A DNA stretch of 47,804 bases from an uncultured Mycoplasmatota bacterium (GCA_946497955.1 CAMMMH010000010.1:1-47804); one strand, 5' to 3'; positions 33,204 through 42,673 are shown, numbered from the stretch's first letter. Notes: generated by a model not told the origin, from the sequence alone. Made by a program: numbers and translations.

Positions 33204-34982
33204 TCATCCTTTCTTTACTATCTTTTTTTCGTTAGAATTATCTATTATCAAATCACCATTAACATATCTTTTTAAAGCTTGTTTATATACTTTTATATAA
33301 AGAGGAATATCTTTAAATCTTAGATAGTTAAGAACAGCTTGTTTTTCTTCTTTGCTTACTTCATATGGACTATCATCTATCATAAAAATAGTTGTACCAT
33401 CAAGTTCTTGTTTAATATTTAATTTATTAGTCAGTTTATTTTTAGCAAAGAAGGTCTTAATTGCTATTAGTGATTCTATATCTATATTTCTATTTTTATT
33501 ATATAAATTTATAAAATCATTAAAGTCTAATTTAGTACTAAGAAAATAATCAAGTATTTCAAAGTTTCTTTTCCTACCATCTTCAAGTTCTATTCCATTA
33601 ATAATGTTATCGGCAATAGAAGTTACTTTATTTAGTAAAACAGCATATCTTTGACCTTTCAAAGCTATTATTTTTTCTTTGATTTTTAAGTATAAGTCAT
33701 TATCTCTAACTTCTAGCATAGAAAGTAAAGTATTAAAGTTACTTTCTGATAATCCTGTAAGATTACAAAAATCATCCTTACTCTTAATATCAGTACTTAA
33801 AAATATATTGAAATCAATACTATTATATAAATTTTCTTTTCTTCTTTCTACTCCTAATGCTTTAAAAGCAGCATTGTCTTTTTTTATGGACTCTTTGGCT
33901 ATTTCAATTTTTTTAAGTAAGTCTTCTACTAATTCTTGTTTCTTTTTATCATCTAAAACCGCTCTATAAATTGCAATAAATCTCTCTACATTATCATTTG
34001 TTAAATATGTTATATTATTTTTAACTATCATTTTGATTTCTTCTAAATCATTACAATTTTCTATTTTTGTTAAAGCGATAGAATAATGAATATATTTATG
34101 CTCTTTTTCTAAAGATTTTATAGCAGTGTTAGTTTTATTAATTATACTATCTAAATTGTTAGCAAACTTTTTATTATAAAATCGATATTTTTCAATAAAA
34201 CTTTTTATTACATATGGGGAAAGATGATTAGTAAATACAATTTCTTTTATATAGTTGATATCATAACTATTTATAATACCATTTAATATACTTTCAAATT
34301 TTAAGAAATCATTAGAGAAATGATTAGTGGCACTTTCAACAAGCTTTATCATCTTATCTATCTTTGTTAACGGAATATTTAAATATAGAATTCCATATGT
34401 TTCAACATAATCTTTTAAAATACCTGGATAAATATTATTTTTCTCTATAAATTTTCTTTTTCTTTCTTCATAATCTTCTTTATCTAAAAAGTTATTAAGA
34501 CTAAAATATATGTAATAAGCTCCCTCTAATACATCTTTACTAATATCACTATATTTAGATTTTAATTCAATTGATTTAGTATACATATCTAAATCTAGCA
34601 GTAACTCCTTATCATCAAATAAATCTTTATTAACATTATTACGGTATCTAGCTAAAGAGTCTAAATAAGGAGAATTATCATTTATATTTTGTATATCTTT
34701 AGTAAATAAAGGGAAAATTTTATTACCATATAAAAAATTAGCCCAATATAGAAGTCTATCTATTTTAAAAACTGTTTTGTCATATGAAATAGAAGTAGGG
34801 TATTCATCTACTAAAGGTAATAAATTATTAACTAAAGATATAATAACACTTTTACATTTTGATAGAAATTCTTCTTTTAATTTTTCATCTTCAATAGTTA
34901 TGAAACACTCTAAAGCTTCTTTTAAATCATTTATAGAAATATTTTCTTCTAAATTAATTATTTTTTTAAAGCTTTTATTCAT
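33204..34982 (-). CDS. Hypothetical protein, 592 aa, paralog of the next gene
   Basis: The start is ATG 34982, 7 bases after AAGGGG; an in-frame TTG lies one codon upstream. Same architecture as its paralog: N-terminal helical region, EHKYIHYSIALTKIE, FCNLTGLSESNFNTLLSML in place of the helix-turn-helix-like element, and the C-terminal GTTIFMIDDSPYEVSKEEKQ, then IPLYIKVYKQALKRYVNG. The degree of divergence suggests an old tandem duplication. A TG-extended TATAAT precedes it on the minus strand. Divergent from mnmA. No function can be inferred. Confidence 0.72.
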   Translation of the reverse strand: MNKSFKKIINLEENISINDLKEALECFITIEDEKLKEEFLSKCKSVIISLVNNLLPLVDEYPTSISYDKTVFKIDRLLYWANFLYGNKIFPLFTKDIQNINDNSPYLDSLARYRNNVNKDLFDDKELLLDLDMYTKSIELKSKYSDISKDVLEGAYYIYFSLNNFLDKEDYEERKRKFIEKNNIYPGILKDYVETYGILYLNIPLTKIDKMIKLVESATNHFSNDFLKFESILNGIINSYDINYIKEIVFTNHLSPYVIKSFIEKYRFYNKKFANNLDSIINKTNTAIKSLEKEHKYIHYSIALTKIENCNDLEEIKMIVKNNITYLTNDNVERFIAIYRAVLDDKKKQELVEDLLKKIEIAKESIKKDNAAFKALGVERRKENLYNSIDFNIFLSTDIKSKDDFCNLTGLSESNFNTLLSMLEVRDNDLYLKIKEKIIALKGQRYAVLLNKVTSIADNIINGIELEDGRKRNFEILDYFLSTKLDFNDFINLYNKNRNIDIESLIAIKTFFAKNKLTNKLNIKQELDGTTIFMIDDSPYEVSKEEKQAVLNYLRFKDIPLYIKVYKQALKRYVNGDLIIDNSNEKKIVKKG

Positions 34983-35027
34983 CAAACCACCCCTTAAAGT
35001 TGCATTGTATATTATACCACATTTTCC

Positions 35028-35056
35028 TTGAAAATAAAAGGTAGATATAGTATAAT
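35028..35056 (+). promoter_or_regulatory. mnmA promoter
   Basis: TTGAAA (35028-35033), a 17-bp spacer, TATAAT (35051-35056). Confidence 0.78.
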
Positions 35057-35087
35057 TAGTACGAAATAAAAGGAAGTAGTGATATTT

Positions 35088-36197
35088 ATGAAAAAAGTAG
35101 TTGTAGGTATGTCTGGTGGAGTAGATTCATCTGTCGCTGCCATTCTTTTAAAAGAAGAGGGATATGAGGTTATTGGACTATTTATGCGTAATTGGGATAG
35201 TTCTATTAATAATGACTTTTTAGGTAATCCTAATTTAAATAATAATATTTGTCCTCAAGAAGAAGATTATAATGATGCCAAAGCTGTATGTGATAAATTA
35301 GGTATTCCTCTCCATAGAGTAGATTTTATTAAAGAGTATTGGGACGATGTATTTACTTACTTTTTAGATGAATTAAAGAAAGGTAGAACCCCTAATCCTG
35401 ATATTATGTGTAATAAATATATTAAATTTGATTTATTTGTAAAAGAAGCGAAAAAGTTAGGGGCTGACTTTATTGCAACAGGTCACTATGCTAAGATTGA
35501 AAATGGTAGACTTATGAGAAGTCATGAACATAATAAAGACCAAACCTACTTCTTATCACAAGTATCTAAAGAACAACTTAAAAATGTTTTATTTCCACTA
35601 GGAGATATTAAAGATAAAAAAGAAGTACGAGCAATTGCAGAGAAGTATGGATTAGTAACTGCTAAGAAAAAAGATTCAACTGGTATTTGTTTTATAGGGG
35701 AAAGAAATTTTAAAAACTTTCTTAAAAACTATTTACCTAATAAGAAAGGTAATATTGTTAATATAGATACTAATGAAGTATTAGGAGAACATATCGGTCT
35801 TATGTATTATACAATAGGGCAGAGAAAAGGTCTTGATATTGGAGGCACTAAAGATAAGTTATTTGTAGTTGGAAAAGATTTAAATAAAAATATTTTATAT
35901 GTTGCAGAAGGGGAGGACAATAAATATCTATATTCAGATAGTGCTGTTTTAGAGTCTATTAACTTTAATTGTGATGAAAGGCCAGTGGAATGTACTGCTA
36001 AATTTAGATATAGAGCCCCTGATGTACCTGTTAAATTAGAATATCTTGATAATGGAGAAATATTAGTAAGATATGACGATGTAAAAGCAGTAACACCAGG
36101 ACAAGCTTGTGTTTTCTATCTTGGAGAATACTGTTTAGGCGGCGGAATTGTTAAAGAAGTTAGAAAAGATAATAAGAAGTTATGGTATTTACTATAG
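35088..36197 (+). CDS. mnmA: tRNA-specific 2-thiouridylase MnmA
   Basis: The product is 369 aa from ATG 35088. The PP-loop SGGVDSS (9-15) binds ATP. The catalytic cysteines are Cys108 ([12 protein letters not shown]) and Cys201 ([12 protein letters not shown]), and the GHYAK and [10 protein letters not shown] segments are typical. The C-terminal part, about 255-369, is a beta-barrel ([24 protein letters not shown]). It places sulfur at position 2 of wobble U34 in tRNA-Lys, -Glu and -Gln, with sulfur delivered by a cysteine desulfurase. It has its own promoter and ends in a terminator. Confidence 0.97.
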   Translation: MKKVVVGMSGGVDSSVAAILLKEEGYEVIGLFMRNWDSSINNDFLGNPNLNNNICPQEEDYNDAKAVCDKLGIPLHRVDFIKEYWDDVFTYFLDELKKGRTPNPDIMCNKYIKFDLFVKEAKKLGADFIATGHYAKIENGRLMRSHEHNKDQTYFLSQVSKEQLKNVLFPLGDIKDKKEVRAIAEKYGLVTAKKKDSTGICFIGERNFKNFLKNYLPNKKGNIVNIDTNEVLGEHIGLMYYTIGQRKGLDIGGTKDKLFVVGKDLNKNILYVAEGEDNKYLYSDSAVLESINFNCDERPVECTAKFRYRAPDVPVKLEYLDNGEILVRYDDVKAVTPGQACVFYLGEYCLGGGIVKEVRKDNKKLWYLL

Positions 36198-36207
36198 CTT
36201 CTTTTTC
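36175..36207 (+). terminator. mnmA terminator overlapping the coding end
   Basis: A 12-bp stem with two wobble pairs, AGAAGTTATGGT (36175-36186) and ACTATAGCTTCT (36191-36202), loop ATTT, followed by five Ts. The last seven or so codons of mnmA form part of the hairpin. Confidence 0.78.
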
Positions 36208-36235
36208 GTTGTAAAGGATTTTACATAAATTTTAC

Positions 36236-36264
36236 TTGACTAAACTTGTCAAACTAATTAAAAT
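36236..36264 (+). promoter_or_regulatory. Promoter with inverted-repeat operator
   Basis: TTGACT (36236-36241), a 17-bp spacer, TAAAAT (36259-36264). An inverted repeat TTGAC-N7-GTCAA (36236-36252) covers the -35 box. This is a likely operator, and autoregulation by the Cro/C1-type protein encoded next is the simplest model. Confidence 0.7.
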
Positions 36265-36285
36265 GTATTATAGGTGGTGTGTGAC

Positions 36286-37053
36286 ATGAAAGACTTAAAT
36301 AATTTATTAAGTGAACTTGGAATTTCAAAGGTGAGACTTGCTAAGTATTTAGGAGTATCAAGACAGATGTTATATAATTATTTATCAATGGATAGTTTAA
36401 AAGAATGGCCTAAAGAGAAGGCTGTAAGACTACTTGCCTTATTAAATATAGAAGATGAAGAAGGAGTAAGTGGAATAACTGTTACAAGTGATTATATTAT
36501 TGAAGTAGAAAATAGATTAAATGAAGGTGTAAAAGATTCTTCAAATAGAGAAGTATTAGCAGATCTTAAATGTTTTAATAAAAAAGAACAAGAAATAATG
36601 GCTGATATTATCAATCTATTAAAAGAAAAGTTAGCAGATGACAAGACTAAAACTACCTATAATACATATGTATATTTATATCATTATTTACAGTCAATGG
36701 AGACTGCAGATGAATTAAGATATATCCTAGCCTATATGTCTAAATCTATGGGATTTACTGATCCAATGGAATTTGTATTTGAAAAAGATAAACAATTTAT
36801 ATTTGAAAGTATTTTATTCTCTGCTATGACACTATATCATAACGGAGGAGCATCTAAAAATAAAATAGCAGAAACACATAAGAGATTTGTTCAAGATATT
36901 GAAGCGAAAAAAGAAGAGAAACTTAGTCGTACTCAAGAGTTAAATACTGCTAAGGTACAAGCTTTAAGAGAACTAGGATACAGTGAAATAAATGAGACTA
37001 ATGCTAAAGAAGTCCTTGAAAAAATAGCAGAAATTCAATCAAGAAAGGTATAA
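36286..37053 (+). CDS. Cro/C1-type DNA-binding protein with long C-terminal domain
   Basis: The product is 255 aa from ATG 36286. Residues about 1-45 form a helix-turn-helix (LLSELGISKVRLAKYLGVSRQMLYNYL). The C-terminal 180 residues are helical with no recognised domain (FNKKEQEIMADIINLLKEKL, YLYHYLQSMETADELRYILAYM). Most small Cro/C1 proteins lack such an extension, so it may sense a signal or bind a partner. One base separates its stop from the next start, so it is co-expressed with a membrane-anchored DUF2726 protein. Confidence 0.78.
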   Translation: MKDLNNLLSELGISKVRLAKYLGVSRQMLYNYLSMDSLKEWPKEKAVRLLALLNIEDEEGVSGITVTSDYIIEVENRLNEGVKDSSNREVLADLKCFNKKEQEIMADIINLLKEKLADDKTKTTYNTYVYLYHYLQSMETADELRYILAYMSKSMGFTDPMEFVFEKDKQFIFESILFSAMTLYHNGGASKNKIAETHKRFVQDIEAKKEEKLSRTQELNTAKVQALRELGYSEINETNAKEVLEKIAEIQSRKV

Positions 37054-37054
37054 A

Positions 37055-37540
37055 ATGTATAACTTTTTAATTCTAATAGTAGTTTTAATAATCATAAGTA
37101 TTTTAACAAGACTAATTGATAATTTATTATATAATAATATCTTTAATAATGACAAAAAGTTAGAAACTATTTATAAAAAGAAAAGTATAATGACCAAAGC
37201 TGAAATGAGCTTTTATAATAAAATTAAATGTCTAGAACCAGAATATAAAGTTATACCACAAGTTAATTTAGCTACTGATCTATTTAGAAATATAGATTTT
37301 GCTATATTTGACAATAATTTAGATGCAGTTTTATTATTGATAGAGCTTAACGATGGTACACATAATTTAAAGAAAAGAAAAAGAAGGGATTATAAAATTA
37401 AGAAAATATGTAAAGCTGCAGGTATACCATTACTGTTCTTTTATACAAAATATCCCAATGAAAAAGATTATGTTATTAATAGAATAAAAGATGTTATTAA
37501 TAAAACAAAAAGGAATAATTTAATTGAACAAAATAACTAG
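37055..37540 (+). CDS. Membrane-anchored DUF2726 protein, nuclease-like
   Basis: The product is 161 aa. An N-terminal membrane segment (2-22) is followed by a DUF2726 domain (about 45-150): MTKAEMSFYNKIKCL, VIPQVNLATDL, NIDFAIFD (Asp81), LLLIELNDGTH (Glu97, Asp100, His103), KRKRRDYKI and AAGIPLLFF. The order D-x(n)-E-x-N-D resembles PD-(D/E)xK nuclease cores, and DUF2726 is placed near that superfamily. Nuclease activity is inference. It is paired with the Cro/C1-type regulator just upstream and followed by a terminator. Confidence 0.75.
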   Translation: MYNFLILIVVLIIISILTRLIDNLLYNNIFNNDKKLETIYKKKSIMTKAEMSFYNKIKCLEPEYKVIPQVNLATDLFRNIDFAIFDNNLDAVLLLIELNDGTHNLKKRKRRDYKIKKICKAAGIPLLFFYTKYPNEKDYVINRIKDVINKTKRNNLIEQNN

Positions 37541-37560
37541 ACTTATGGTCTAGTTTTATT
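37536..37560 (+). terminator. Terminator after the DUF2726 gene
   Basis: Stem ACTAGAC (37536-37542) and GTCTAGT (37548-37554), loop TTATG, followed by TTTATT. Confidence 0.8.
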
Positions 37561-37657
37561 TATGTGTTAAGTGTAAACTAAATGTAAAGTATTAAATGAA
37601 GTAGGGGAGTAGACTAGATAATTTGGTATAATTTTCATGTAGAGAGGTGTTTATTTT

Positions 37658-37975
37658 ATGGTTAATAATAGTACAATAGAAACTGTTTCTAATATAATTA
37701 CATATAATTCATATTATGGTCTGTTTTTAACATATGTTTTTCCTATACTTTTATTAGTTTTAATAGTTCTTATGATTGGTTATTTAGCTAGTATAAATAG
37801 AAAATTGAAATATGTTTTTAATGAAGAAAATTCTGAAACTGAATATGTTTATAAAGATGATCAAGAACCATCAAATAATAAAACATTATATGACGCCACA
37901 ATAGTACCTGCAATAATCATTTCATGTCTAGTTGTATTTTTAACTATAGTGGGATTAATTTCTATATTTAATTAA
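37658..37975 (+). CDS. Small membrane protein, two segments
   Basis: The product is 105 aa. Membrane segments lie at about 21-45 and 80-104, with a polar, Glu-rich stretch (NEENSETEYVYKDDQEPSNN) between. No family is recognised. AGAGAGGTG precedes ATG 37658, and a TG-extended TATAAT (37627-37632) provides a likely promoter. Confidence 0.65.
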   Translation: MVNNSTIETVSNIITYNSYYGLFLTYVFPILLLVLIVLMIGYLASINRKLKYVFNEENSETEYVYKDDQEPSNNKTLYDATIVPAIIISCLVVFLTIVGLISIFN

Positions 37976-38471
37976 TATATTTATTTGATATAACTTATCG
38001 ATATGGAAGATAGTATATGGAGATATAAGTATTTTTTAGTTTTATGCTAGTTAACATAATATATATTATAGGAAGTTAAATATTTAATTATTTTAGATGA
38101 ATAATTGTTAATCTTATGTCTTTTACTATTCTATATTATAATCTCCATTTTAATAATAATATTTTTGATTTAAAAAAATATCTGCTTTAATTAGTAACTA
38201 TTATTTGATTTTAGTAACTACTATGCATATGGAAGCATATATAATTAAAACATAATTATATATATCACATTTATAAATTTATAATTTATTTAATTGAAAT
38301 CAATAAGTTATCCAGTTATCAGTTATATGTATAAATTAATTATTTATAATGTATAACATACTACTATTCTACTCTTTTTTAATATAAAACAAAGTAGGGG
38401 AAGTGAATTTTAAAAATAGGGGAATAATATTATATTTTTTGGGAAATATAAATATTGAAGGAGAGAGAAAA
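37976..38471. other. Long A+T-rich intergenic region
   Basis: About 500 bp without a gene on either strand that I can support. It is extremely A+T-rich, with several short imperfect inverted repeats such as the TATGC...GCATA pair around 38222-38240 and TATA-rich runs. I found no riboswitch, tRNA, terminator or clear 17-bp-spaced promoter in it. A small RNA cannot be ruled out. Confidence 0.5.
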
Positions 38472-38651
38472 ATGAAAAAGAAACAAAGTATTAAATGTGA
38501 CGTTGACAGTTGCAAATATAATAGTAACAATCAAGAATGCAACTTAGATGAGATTAAGGTTAGTAGCAACTGTGATTGTCCAAAAGACGAAGTTTGTGAC
38601 CAAGAACAAACTGTATGTGCAAGTTTTGAAAAAAATGAAGAAGAGAACTAG
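38472..38651 (+). CDS. DUF1540 cysteine-rich protein
   Basis: The product is 59 aa from ATG 38472, preceded by AAGGAGAG. It has the DUF1540 pattern: C-x4-CKYNSNNQEC, then DEIKVSSNCDCP and TVCASFE at the end, with eight Cys in all. The family probably binds a metal and is of unknown role; in spore formers several members are spore-associated. Upstream in-frame codons from 38403 lack a start signal. Confidence 0.85.
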   Translation: MKKKQSIKCDVDSCKYNSNNQECNLDEIKVSSNCDCPKDEVCDQEQTVCASFEKNEEEN

Positions 38652-38677
38652 TAGAATTAAACTACTAGTCTTTTTAT
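38647..38677. terminator. Terminator between DUF1540 gene and deoB
   Basis: Stem ACTAGTAG (38647-38654) and CTACTAGT (38662-38669), followed by CTTTTTAT on the plus strand. It starts in the DUF1540 stop codon and also lies just past the deoB stop on the other strand. Confidence 0.82.
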
Positions 38678-38698
38678 ACCCTAAACTACTCCTCTTCC

Positions 38699-39868
38699 CT
38701 ACTCTAGTTCGTCTAATATACTTGTTCCTATTTCTGGAGGTGTTATTTCAAAATTATCTGCTATAGTTGCTCCAATAACTGCCATTGTATCTTGTATCTC
38801 CAATCTCTTAGGATTTTTAAAACTTCTACTATAAATAATTAAAGGAACATTTTCTCTAGTATGATCATTTCCTTTAAAAGTCGGATCATTGCCATGGTCT
38901 GCCGTTATGATTAATAAGTCATCTACCTCTAATTTATTTAAAATCATAGGTATTTCTACGTCTAACTCCTCTATCGCTTTAGCATAGCCTTCTACATCTC
39001 TTAAATGACCATATAAATTATCAAAATCACATAAATTAACCATACAAAGTCCTGTAAACTTTTTATCCATAACATTAGTTAACTTATTAATAGCATCCAT
39101 ATTAGAATTAGCTTTTAAACTTTTATTTATACTAGTTTTACTAAAGATATCATTCATCTTACCTATTGCTATGACATTATAATTATTAGCATTTAAATCG
39201 TCTAAAATAGTCTTAGATGGAGGTGCTACTGGATAATCTTTTCTTCCCGCATTATTTAGTTTAAACTTACCTTTACTACCTGTAAAAGGTCTTGCAATTA
39301 CTCTGCCTACTAAAAATTCATCTTTTAGAGTTAATTCTCTAACCTTTTCACAATAACTATATAAAATCTCAGGACTAATAACATCTTCATGAGCAGCGAT
39401 TTGTAAATCAGAGTCAGCTGATGTATAAACAATTAAAGAACCATAATCTACTTGTCTTTCTCCAAGTTCATTAATAATACCATTGTCGTTGCTACATTTA
39501 TTACCTATAACACGTCTACCTGTAACAGTTTCAATCTCATCAATTAATTCAATAGGGAATCCATTTTCATTAAAAGTCTTAAAAGGAATATTAGATGTAA
39601 TTCCCATCATTTCATAATGACCTGCTAAAGTATCTTTCCCAGCATTATTAGGCCTTGCAATAGTATAGTAAGCATCTACATCAGTATTTTCATCCATATT
39701 TAAAGTATTTAAGAATCCTATTTTAGCAAGATTAGGGATAAATAAATCATAATTTTCTTTAATATGACCTAAAGTATTCGCCCCACTATCTCCATAACTA
39801 GCAGCATCGCTCGCTTCCCCTACTCCAAAGGAATCCAAAACCATTAAAAATATTCTTTTAAATCTCAT
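38699..39868 (-). CDS. deoB: Phosphopentomutase
   Basis: The product is 389 aa, the usual size, from ATG 39868 (8 bases after AAGGAG, which lies in the end of xerD). Alkaline-phosphatase-fold signature: LMVLDSFGVGE with metal-binding Asp12, DSGANTLGHI with the phosphorylated Thr, GKDTLAGHYEMMG, then ITADHGNDPTFKGNDHTRENVPLII at the C-terminus with metal-binding Asp and His. It interconverts ribose or deoxyribose 1- and 5-phosphates in nucleoside salvage. The xerD-deoB pairing is the same as ripX-drm in Bacillus. Confidence 0.97.
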   Translation of the reverse strand: MRFKRIFLMVLDSFGVGEASDAASYGDSGANTLGHIKENYDLFIPNLAKIGFLNTLNMDENTDVDAYYTIARPNNAGKDTLAGHYEMMGITSNIPFKTFNENGFPIELIDEIETVTGRRVIGNKCSNDNGIINELGERQVDYGSLIVYTSADSDLQIAAHEDVISPEILYSYCEKVRELTLKDEFLVGRVIARPFTGSKGKFKLNNAGRKDYPVAPPSKTILDDLNANNYNVIAIGKMNDIFSKTSINKSLKANSNMDAINKLTNVMDKKFTGLCMVNLCDFDNLYGHLRDVEGYAKAIEELDVEIPMILNKLEVDDLLIITADHGNDPTFKGNDHTRENVPLIIYSRSFKNPKRLEIQDTMAVIGATIADNFEITPPEIGTSILDELE

Positions 39869-39870
39869 AA

Positions 39871-40770
39871 TCAATTCTCCTTCTTTGCTCTTGGATGATT
39901 ATTCAAGTAATCATTCTTAACCTTTTCATTAGTAATATGTGTATATATACGAGTAGTAGCAATATCAGAATGTCCTAAAAGCATCTGAATACTTCTAAGG
40001 TCTGCACCTCCATTTAAAAGATGCGTTGCAAAAGAGTGTCTTAAACTATGGGGAGATATATCAGGATTAAGTCCTTTTTCTTTTAATATTTCTTTTAAAT
40101 TCTTAAAGAATCCTTGTCTAGATATACCAGTACCTCTAGAGTTTAAAAATAAGTAATCAGACTGTTTCTTTTTTAATAATAGATGTCTTTTATCTAAGTA
40201 TTCATTTAAATAATACTTTTCTACATCATTAATAGGAACAATTCTCTCTTTACTACCTTTACCTTTAACTCTAACAATATCATTATTAAAGTCAATATCA
40301 TAAACCGTTAGACTAACAAGTTCAGATACTCTTAGCCCTGAACCATACATCAATTCTAACATAGCTTTATTCCTATAGTCAAATGGGGTGTTTAATTCTA
40401 TATCTAAGAGTTTATCTACTTCTTCAATAGTTAAACTATGAGGAAGTGTTTTAGTAGTTTTAGGTCTATCAATAAATTCACTAGGATTGTTAGTTTCATT
40501 CTCTTCTTTTTCTAAATAGTTATGAAAATTTTTAATAGTAGTAAGCTTATGAGCGACTGTTTTACTATCTTCATTACGATTATAACAATATTTTAAGTAC
40601 TTAGTTATAGTATCTTTAGTTATAGATTTAGTATTATCTATCTTTTCTTTTTCTAAAAATGCAATATAGTCTTTCATCTCATAGCCATAACTTTTAATAC
40701 TATTATTAGAAAGTCCTTTTTCAAACTCACAATAATTAAGAAAATTTTCATTAGCAGTTACAAGTTTCAT
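39871..40770 (-). CDS. xerD: Tyrosine recombinase XerD
   Basis: The product is 299 aa. The N-terminal SAM-like domain covers about 5-90, and the catalytic domain carries Arg147 (SGLRVSEL), Lys171 (GKGSKER), His241 and Arg244 (HSLRHSFATHLL), His267 (LLGHSDI) and Tyr276 (IYTHI). The neighbourhood with deoB, as in Bacillus, identifies it as XerD rather than XerC. It stops with TGA two bases before the deoB start codon. A promoter at 40789-40817 serves both genes. With the XerC-like protein at 3016 it would act at dif to resolve chromosome dimers. Confidence 0.92.
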   Translation of the reverse strand: MKLVTANENFLNYCEFEKGLSNNSIKSYGYEMKDYIAFLEKEKIDNTKSITKDTITKYLKYCYNRNEDSKTVAHKLTTIKNFHNYLEKEENETNNPSEFIDRPKTTKTLPHSLTIEEVDKLLDIELNTPFDYRNKAMLELMYGSGLRVSELVSLTVYDIDFNNDIVRVKGKGSKERIVPINDVEKYYLNEYLDKRHLLLKKKQSDYLFLNSRGTGISRQGFFKNLKEILKEKGLNPDISPHSLRHSFATHLLNGGADLRSIQMLLGHSDIATTRIYTHITNEKVKNDYLNNHPRAKKEN

Positions 40771-40788
40771 AACATCATCCTCATAATT

Positions 40789-40817
40789 ATTATATAACTG
40801 TTTAATAACTTTGTAAA
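40789..40817 (-). promoter_or_regulatory. xerD-deoB promoter
   Basis: On the minus strand: TTTACA (40817-40812), a 17-bp spacer, TATAAT (40794-40789). A GAGG ribosome site follows before ATG 40770. The rest of the gap up to 41005 contains only the terminator at 40958-40985. Confidence 0.8.
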
Positions 40818-40957
40818 TTTTACTAAATAATTAATCACCATTTTTGCAGACCTGTACTCACTGATGTAGCGATGATACTAAAATAAAGAATAGAATTATT
40901 TCTTAAAAAACAACACGCAACATGTGATAATAAAAAAACTACCGAAATTAATATAAG

Positions 40958-40985
40958 TAAAAAGACTGATTAATATATAATCAGT
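40958..40985 (-). terminator. Terminator after the 41006 gene
   Basis: On the minus strand ACTGATTA and TAATCAGT (arms 40978-40985 and 40965-40972), loop of five, followed by CTTTTTAC. Confidence 0.78.
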
Positions 40986-41005
40986 TAGGTTGTACAAATA
41001 GATAA

Positions 41006-42616
41006 TTATAATTTATAATTATTTTTTATGTTAGTCTTTATTTGACGCAATGCTTCATTTCTTATTTTCCATAATTCATCCGGTAAAATAGTGTGTTGAT
41101 TAATTCTTGCATTTGCAATACTATTATTATATAAAACAAGTGTTTCTTGTTTTATAGTAGTACTTTCTAAATTAACGTCTGTAAAATTAGTAGAATAATC
41201 AAATAATACTCCATTAGTAGAGTATATTGGAGATTCAAAAGAACAGCCAGATAAATCCTTTTGATAAACCATCTGCGGATCAAAATTCGGAGCTTTAATA
41301 TTTGTATTTCTAAAATCAACTTCTCTAACATCTACATTATCAAAAGATATATCGCTTAAATCATAATATTCTAAATCATCTCTAAACTCCGGACGTATTA
41401 CCCAGTGACCATTGTCTTCATCTTTAATCATCTTACATAAAATATCCTTTGTAATTGACTGTCTCTCACCAAGCTCTTCATACAACTTTTGATTTTTCTT
41501 TATCAGTTTTACAATCTTTATATTGTTATGTGCAACCAATTGCTTTGTCCTATCAACAATTCGAAGGTTTTTAATTCTTTCCTTTTCTTTTCCTTTATCA
41601 AATTGTTTTTTTCCTTCAATTAAATAATCAGTTCCAACATATTTTTCTAAATAATCACTGAAAAAAATAGGTAAATCTTTTAAATATATTTTAAAATTAG
41701 GAAACGCTTCAGAAATCAAAAACTCTATTTCAGGATAAAGTCTACTATCACTATCTTTTGTGATAAGTTTCGAAATATCATTAGTAAAAAAATTCCAACC
41801 TTCATAAAGAAAAGCATCCTGCAAATGATAATCTAAATCAAAACTAATAAAGATATTACCATAATGATTCCATGGTTTTAAACGAAAAAGCTCAACTTTC
41901 TTTATAAAAAGATTAATAGGAAATTCCTCACTATAATAGTGTAAATCATGTGTCCATTCTCCAGTTATATCTGGATCAACAGAAACATCCTTTCTTTCCG
42001 AACAATAAAAAGGAAGAACATAAATTTCTAGTTTAGACTTTTCAGTTTCACTAGCATTAATTTTTCCAACAAAAGAAATAGAAGAAATAGATTTATAATA
42101 TAGATTCATTATTCTTTTATAATCATTTTTATATTTTTTATAAATATTAGTAACTTCTTCTATATTTTTACTTTTTAAATATGAATCATGCTTATGATCA
42201 AAGTATACTTCTTCTAATAAAAGCTGTTCTTGATGATTAAAAAATAAATTTATAGAAACAGTTTCCCTACAACAATCATTATATTTTCTACGATACCAAT
42301 ATTTTTTCATATTTTTTGGTGTTTTTATATCTTGTCGCCATTCATCTCGAACTAAAGATAATGACAGACGAGCAGGATAAGATAGGTCACTAGATAACTT
42401 TCTTTCAAGCTCCTCTTTTGCAGTATGAAATTCTTTAAAATGATCTTTTAAATAAGCCTGATACAAAATAATTACATCTTGTAATGACAAGCTAACTTTG
42501 CTAGTCATCAAATCTTTTACTTCTGTAAATACATTCCTTCTTTGGGAAAGAAATATTAAATCCTTTATTTCCTTTTGAAGTTTTTGAAATGAAAGTTCTT
42601 TTTGCTCATTAACCAT
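41006..42616 (-). CDS. Large unknown protein with pentapeptide-like C-terminus
   Basis: The product is 536 aa from ATG 42616, which follows TTGGAGG by 7 bases; upstream in-frame codons extend only into the promoter. The N-terminal 150 residues are helical and charged. The middle (about 150-330) is mixed, with several Trp and Tyr-rich strands (GEWTHDLHYYSEEFPINLFIKK, HYGNIFISFDLDYHLQDAF). The segment at about 425-500 (DISFDNVDVREVDFRNTNIKAPNF, LSGCSFESPIY, TNFTDVNLESTTIK) reads like pentapeptide repeats, A(D/N)LxX, in a short beta-helix. No known family as a whole. More C and G at third positions than the neighbours suggests an accessory gene. Divergent from tmcAL. Confidence 0.7.
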   Translation of the reverse strand: MVNEQKELSFQKLQKEIKDLIFLSQRRNVFTEVKDLMTSKVSLSLQDVIILYQAYLKDHFKEFHTAKEELERKLSSDLSYPARLSLSLVRDEWRQDIKTPKNMKKYWYRRKYNDCCRETVSINLFFNHQEQLLLEEVYFDHKHDSYLKSKNIEEVTNIYKKYKNDYKRIMNLYYKSISSISFVGKINASETEKSKLEIYVLPFYCSERKDVSVDPDITGEWTHDLHYYSEEFPINLFIKKVELFRLKPWNHYGNIFISFDLDYHLQDAFLYEGWNFFTNDISKLITKDSDSRLYPEIEFLISEAFPNFKIYLKDLPIFFSDYLEKYVGTDYLIEGKKQFDKGKEKERIKNLRIVDRTKQLVAHNNIKIVKLIKKNQKLYEELGERQSITKDILCKMIKDEDNGHWVIRPEFRDDLEYYDLSDISFDNVDVREVDFRNTNIKAPNFDPQMVYQKDLSGCSFESPIYSTNGVLFDYSTNFTDVNLESTTIKQETLVLYNNSIANARINQHTILPDELWKIRNEALRQIKTNIKNNYKL

Positions 42617-42644
42617 ATAATTCCTCCAATAAATTTTTTCTAAA

Positions 42645-42673
42645 ATTATATCACATATTACTGAAAAAAACAA
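42645..42673 (-). promoter_or_regulatory. Promoter of the 42616 gene
   Basis: On the minus strand: TTGTTT (42673-42668), a 17-bp spacer, TATAAT (42650-42645) with extended TG. Its -35 box abuts that of the divergent tmcAL promoter. Confidence 0.75.

Noticed and set aside
38300-38330. DnaA box or origin-like sequence in the A+T-rich gap
   Set aside because: TTATCCAG matches the box only in part and there is no cluster.
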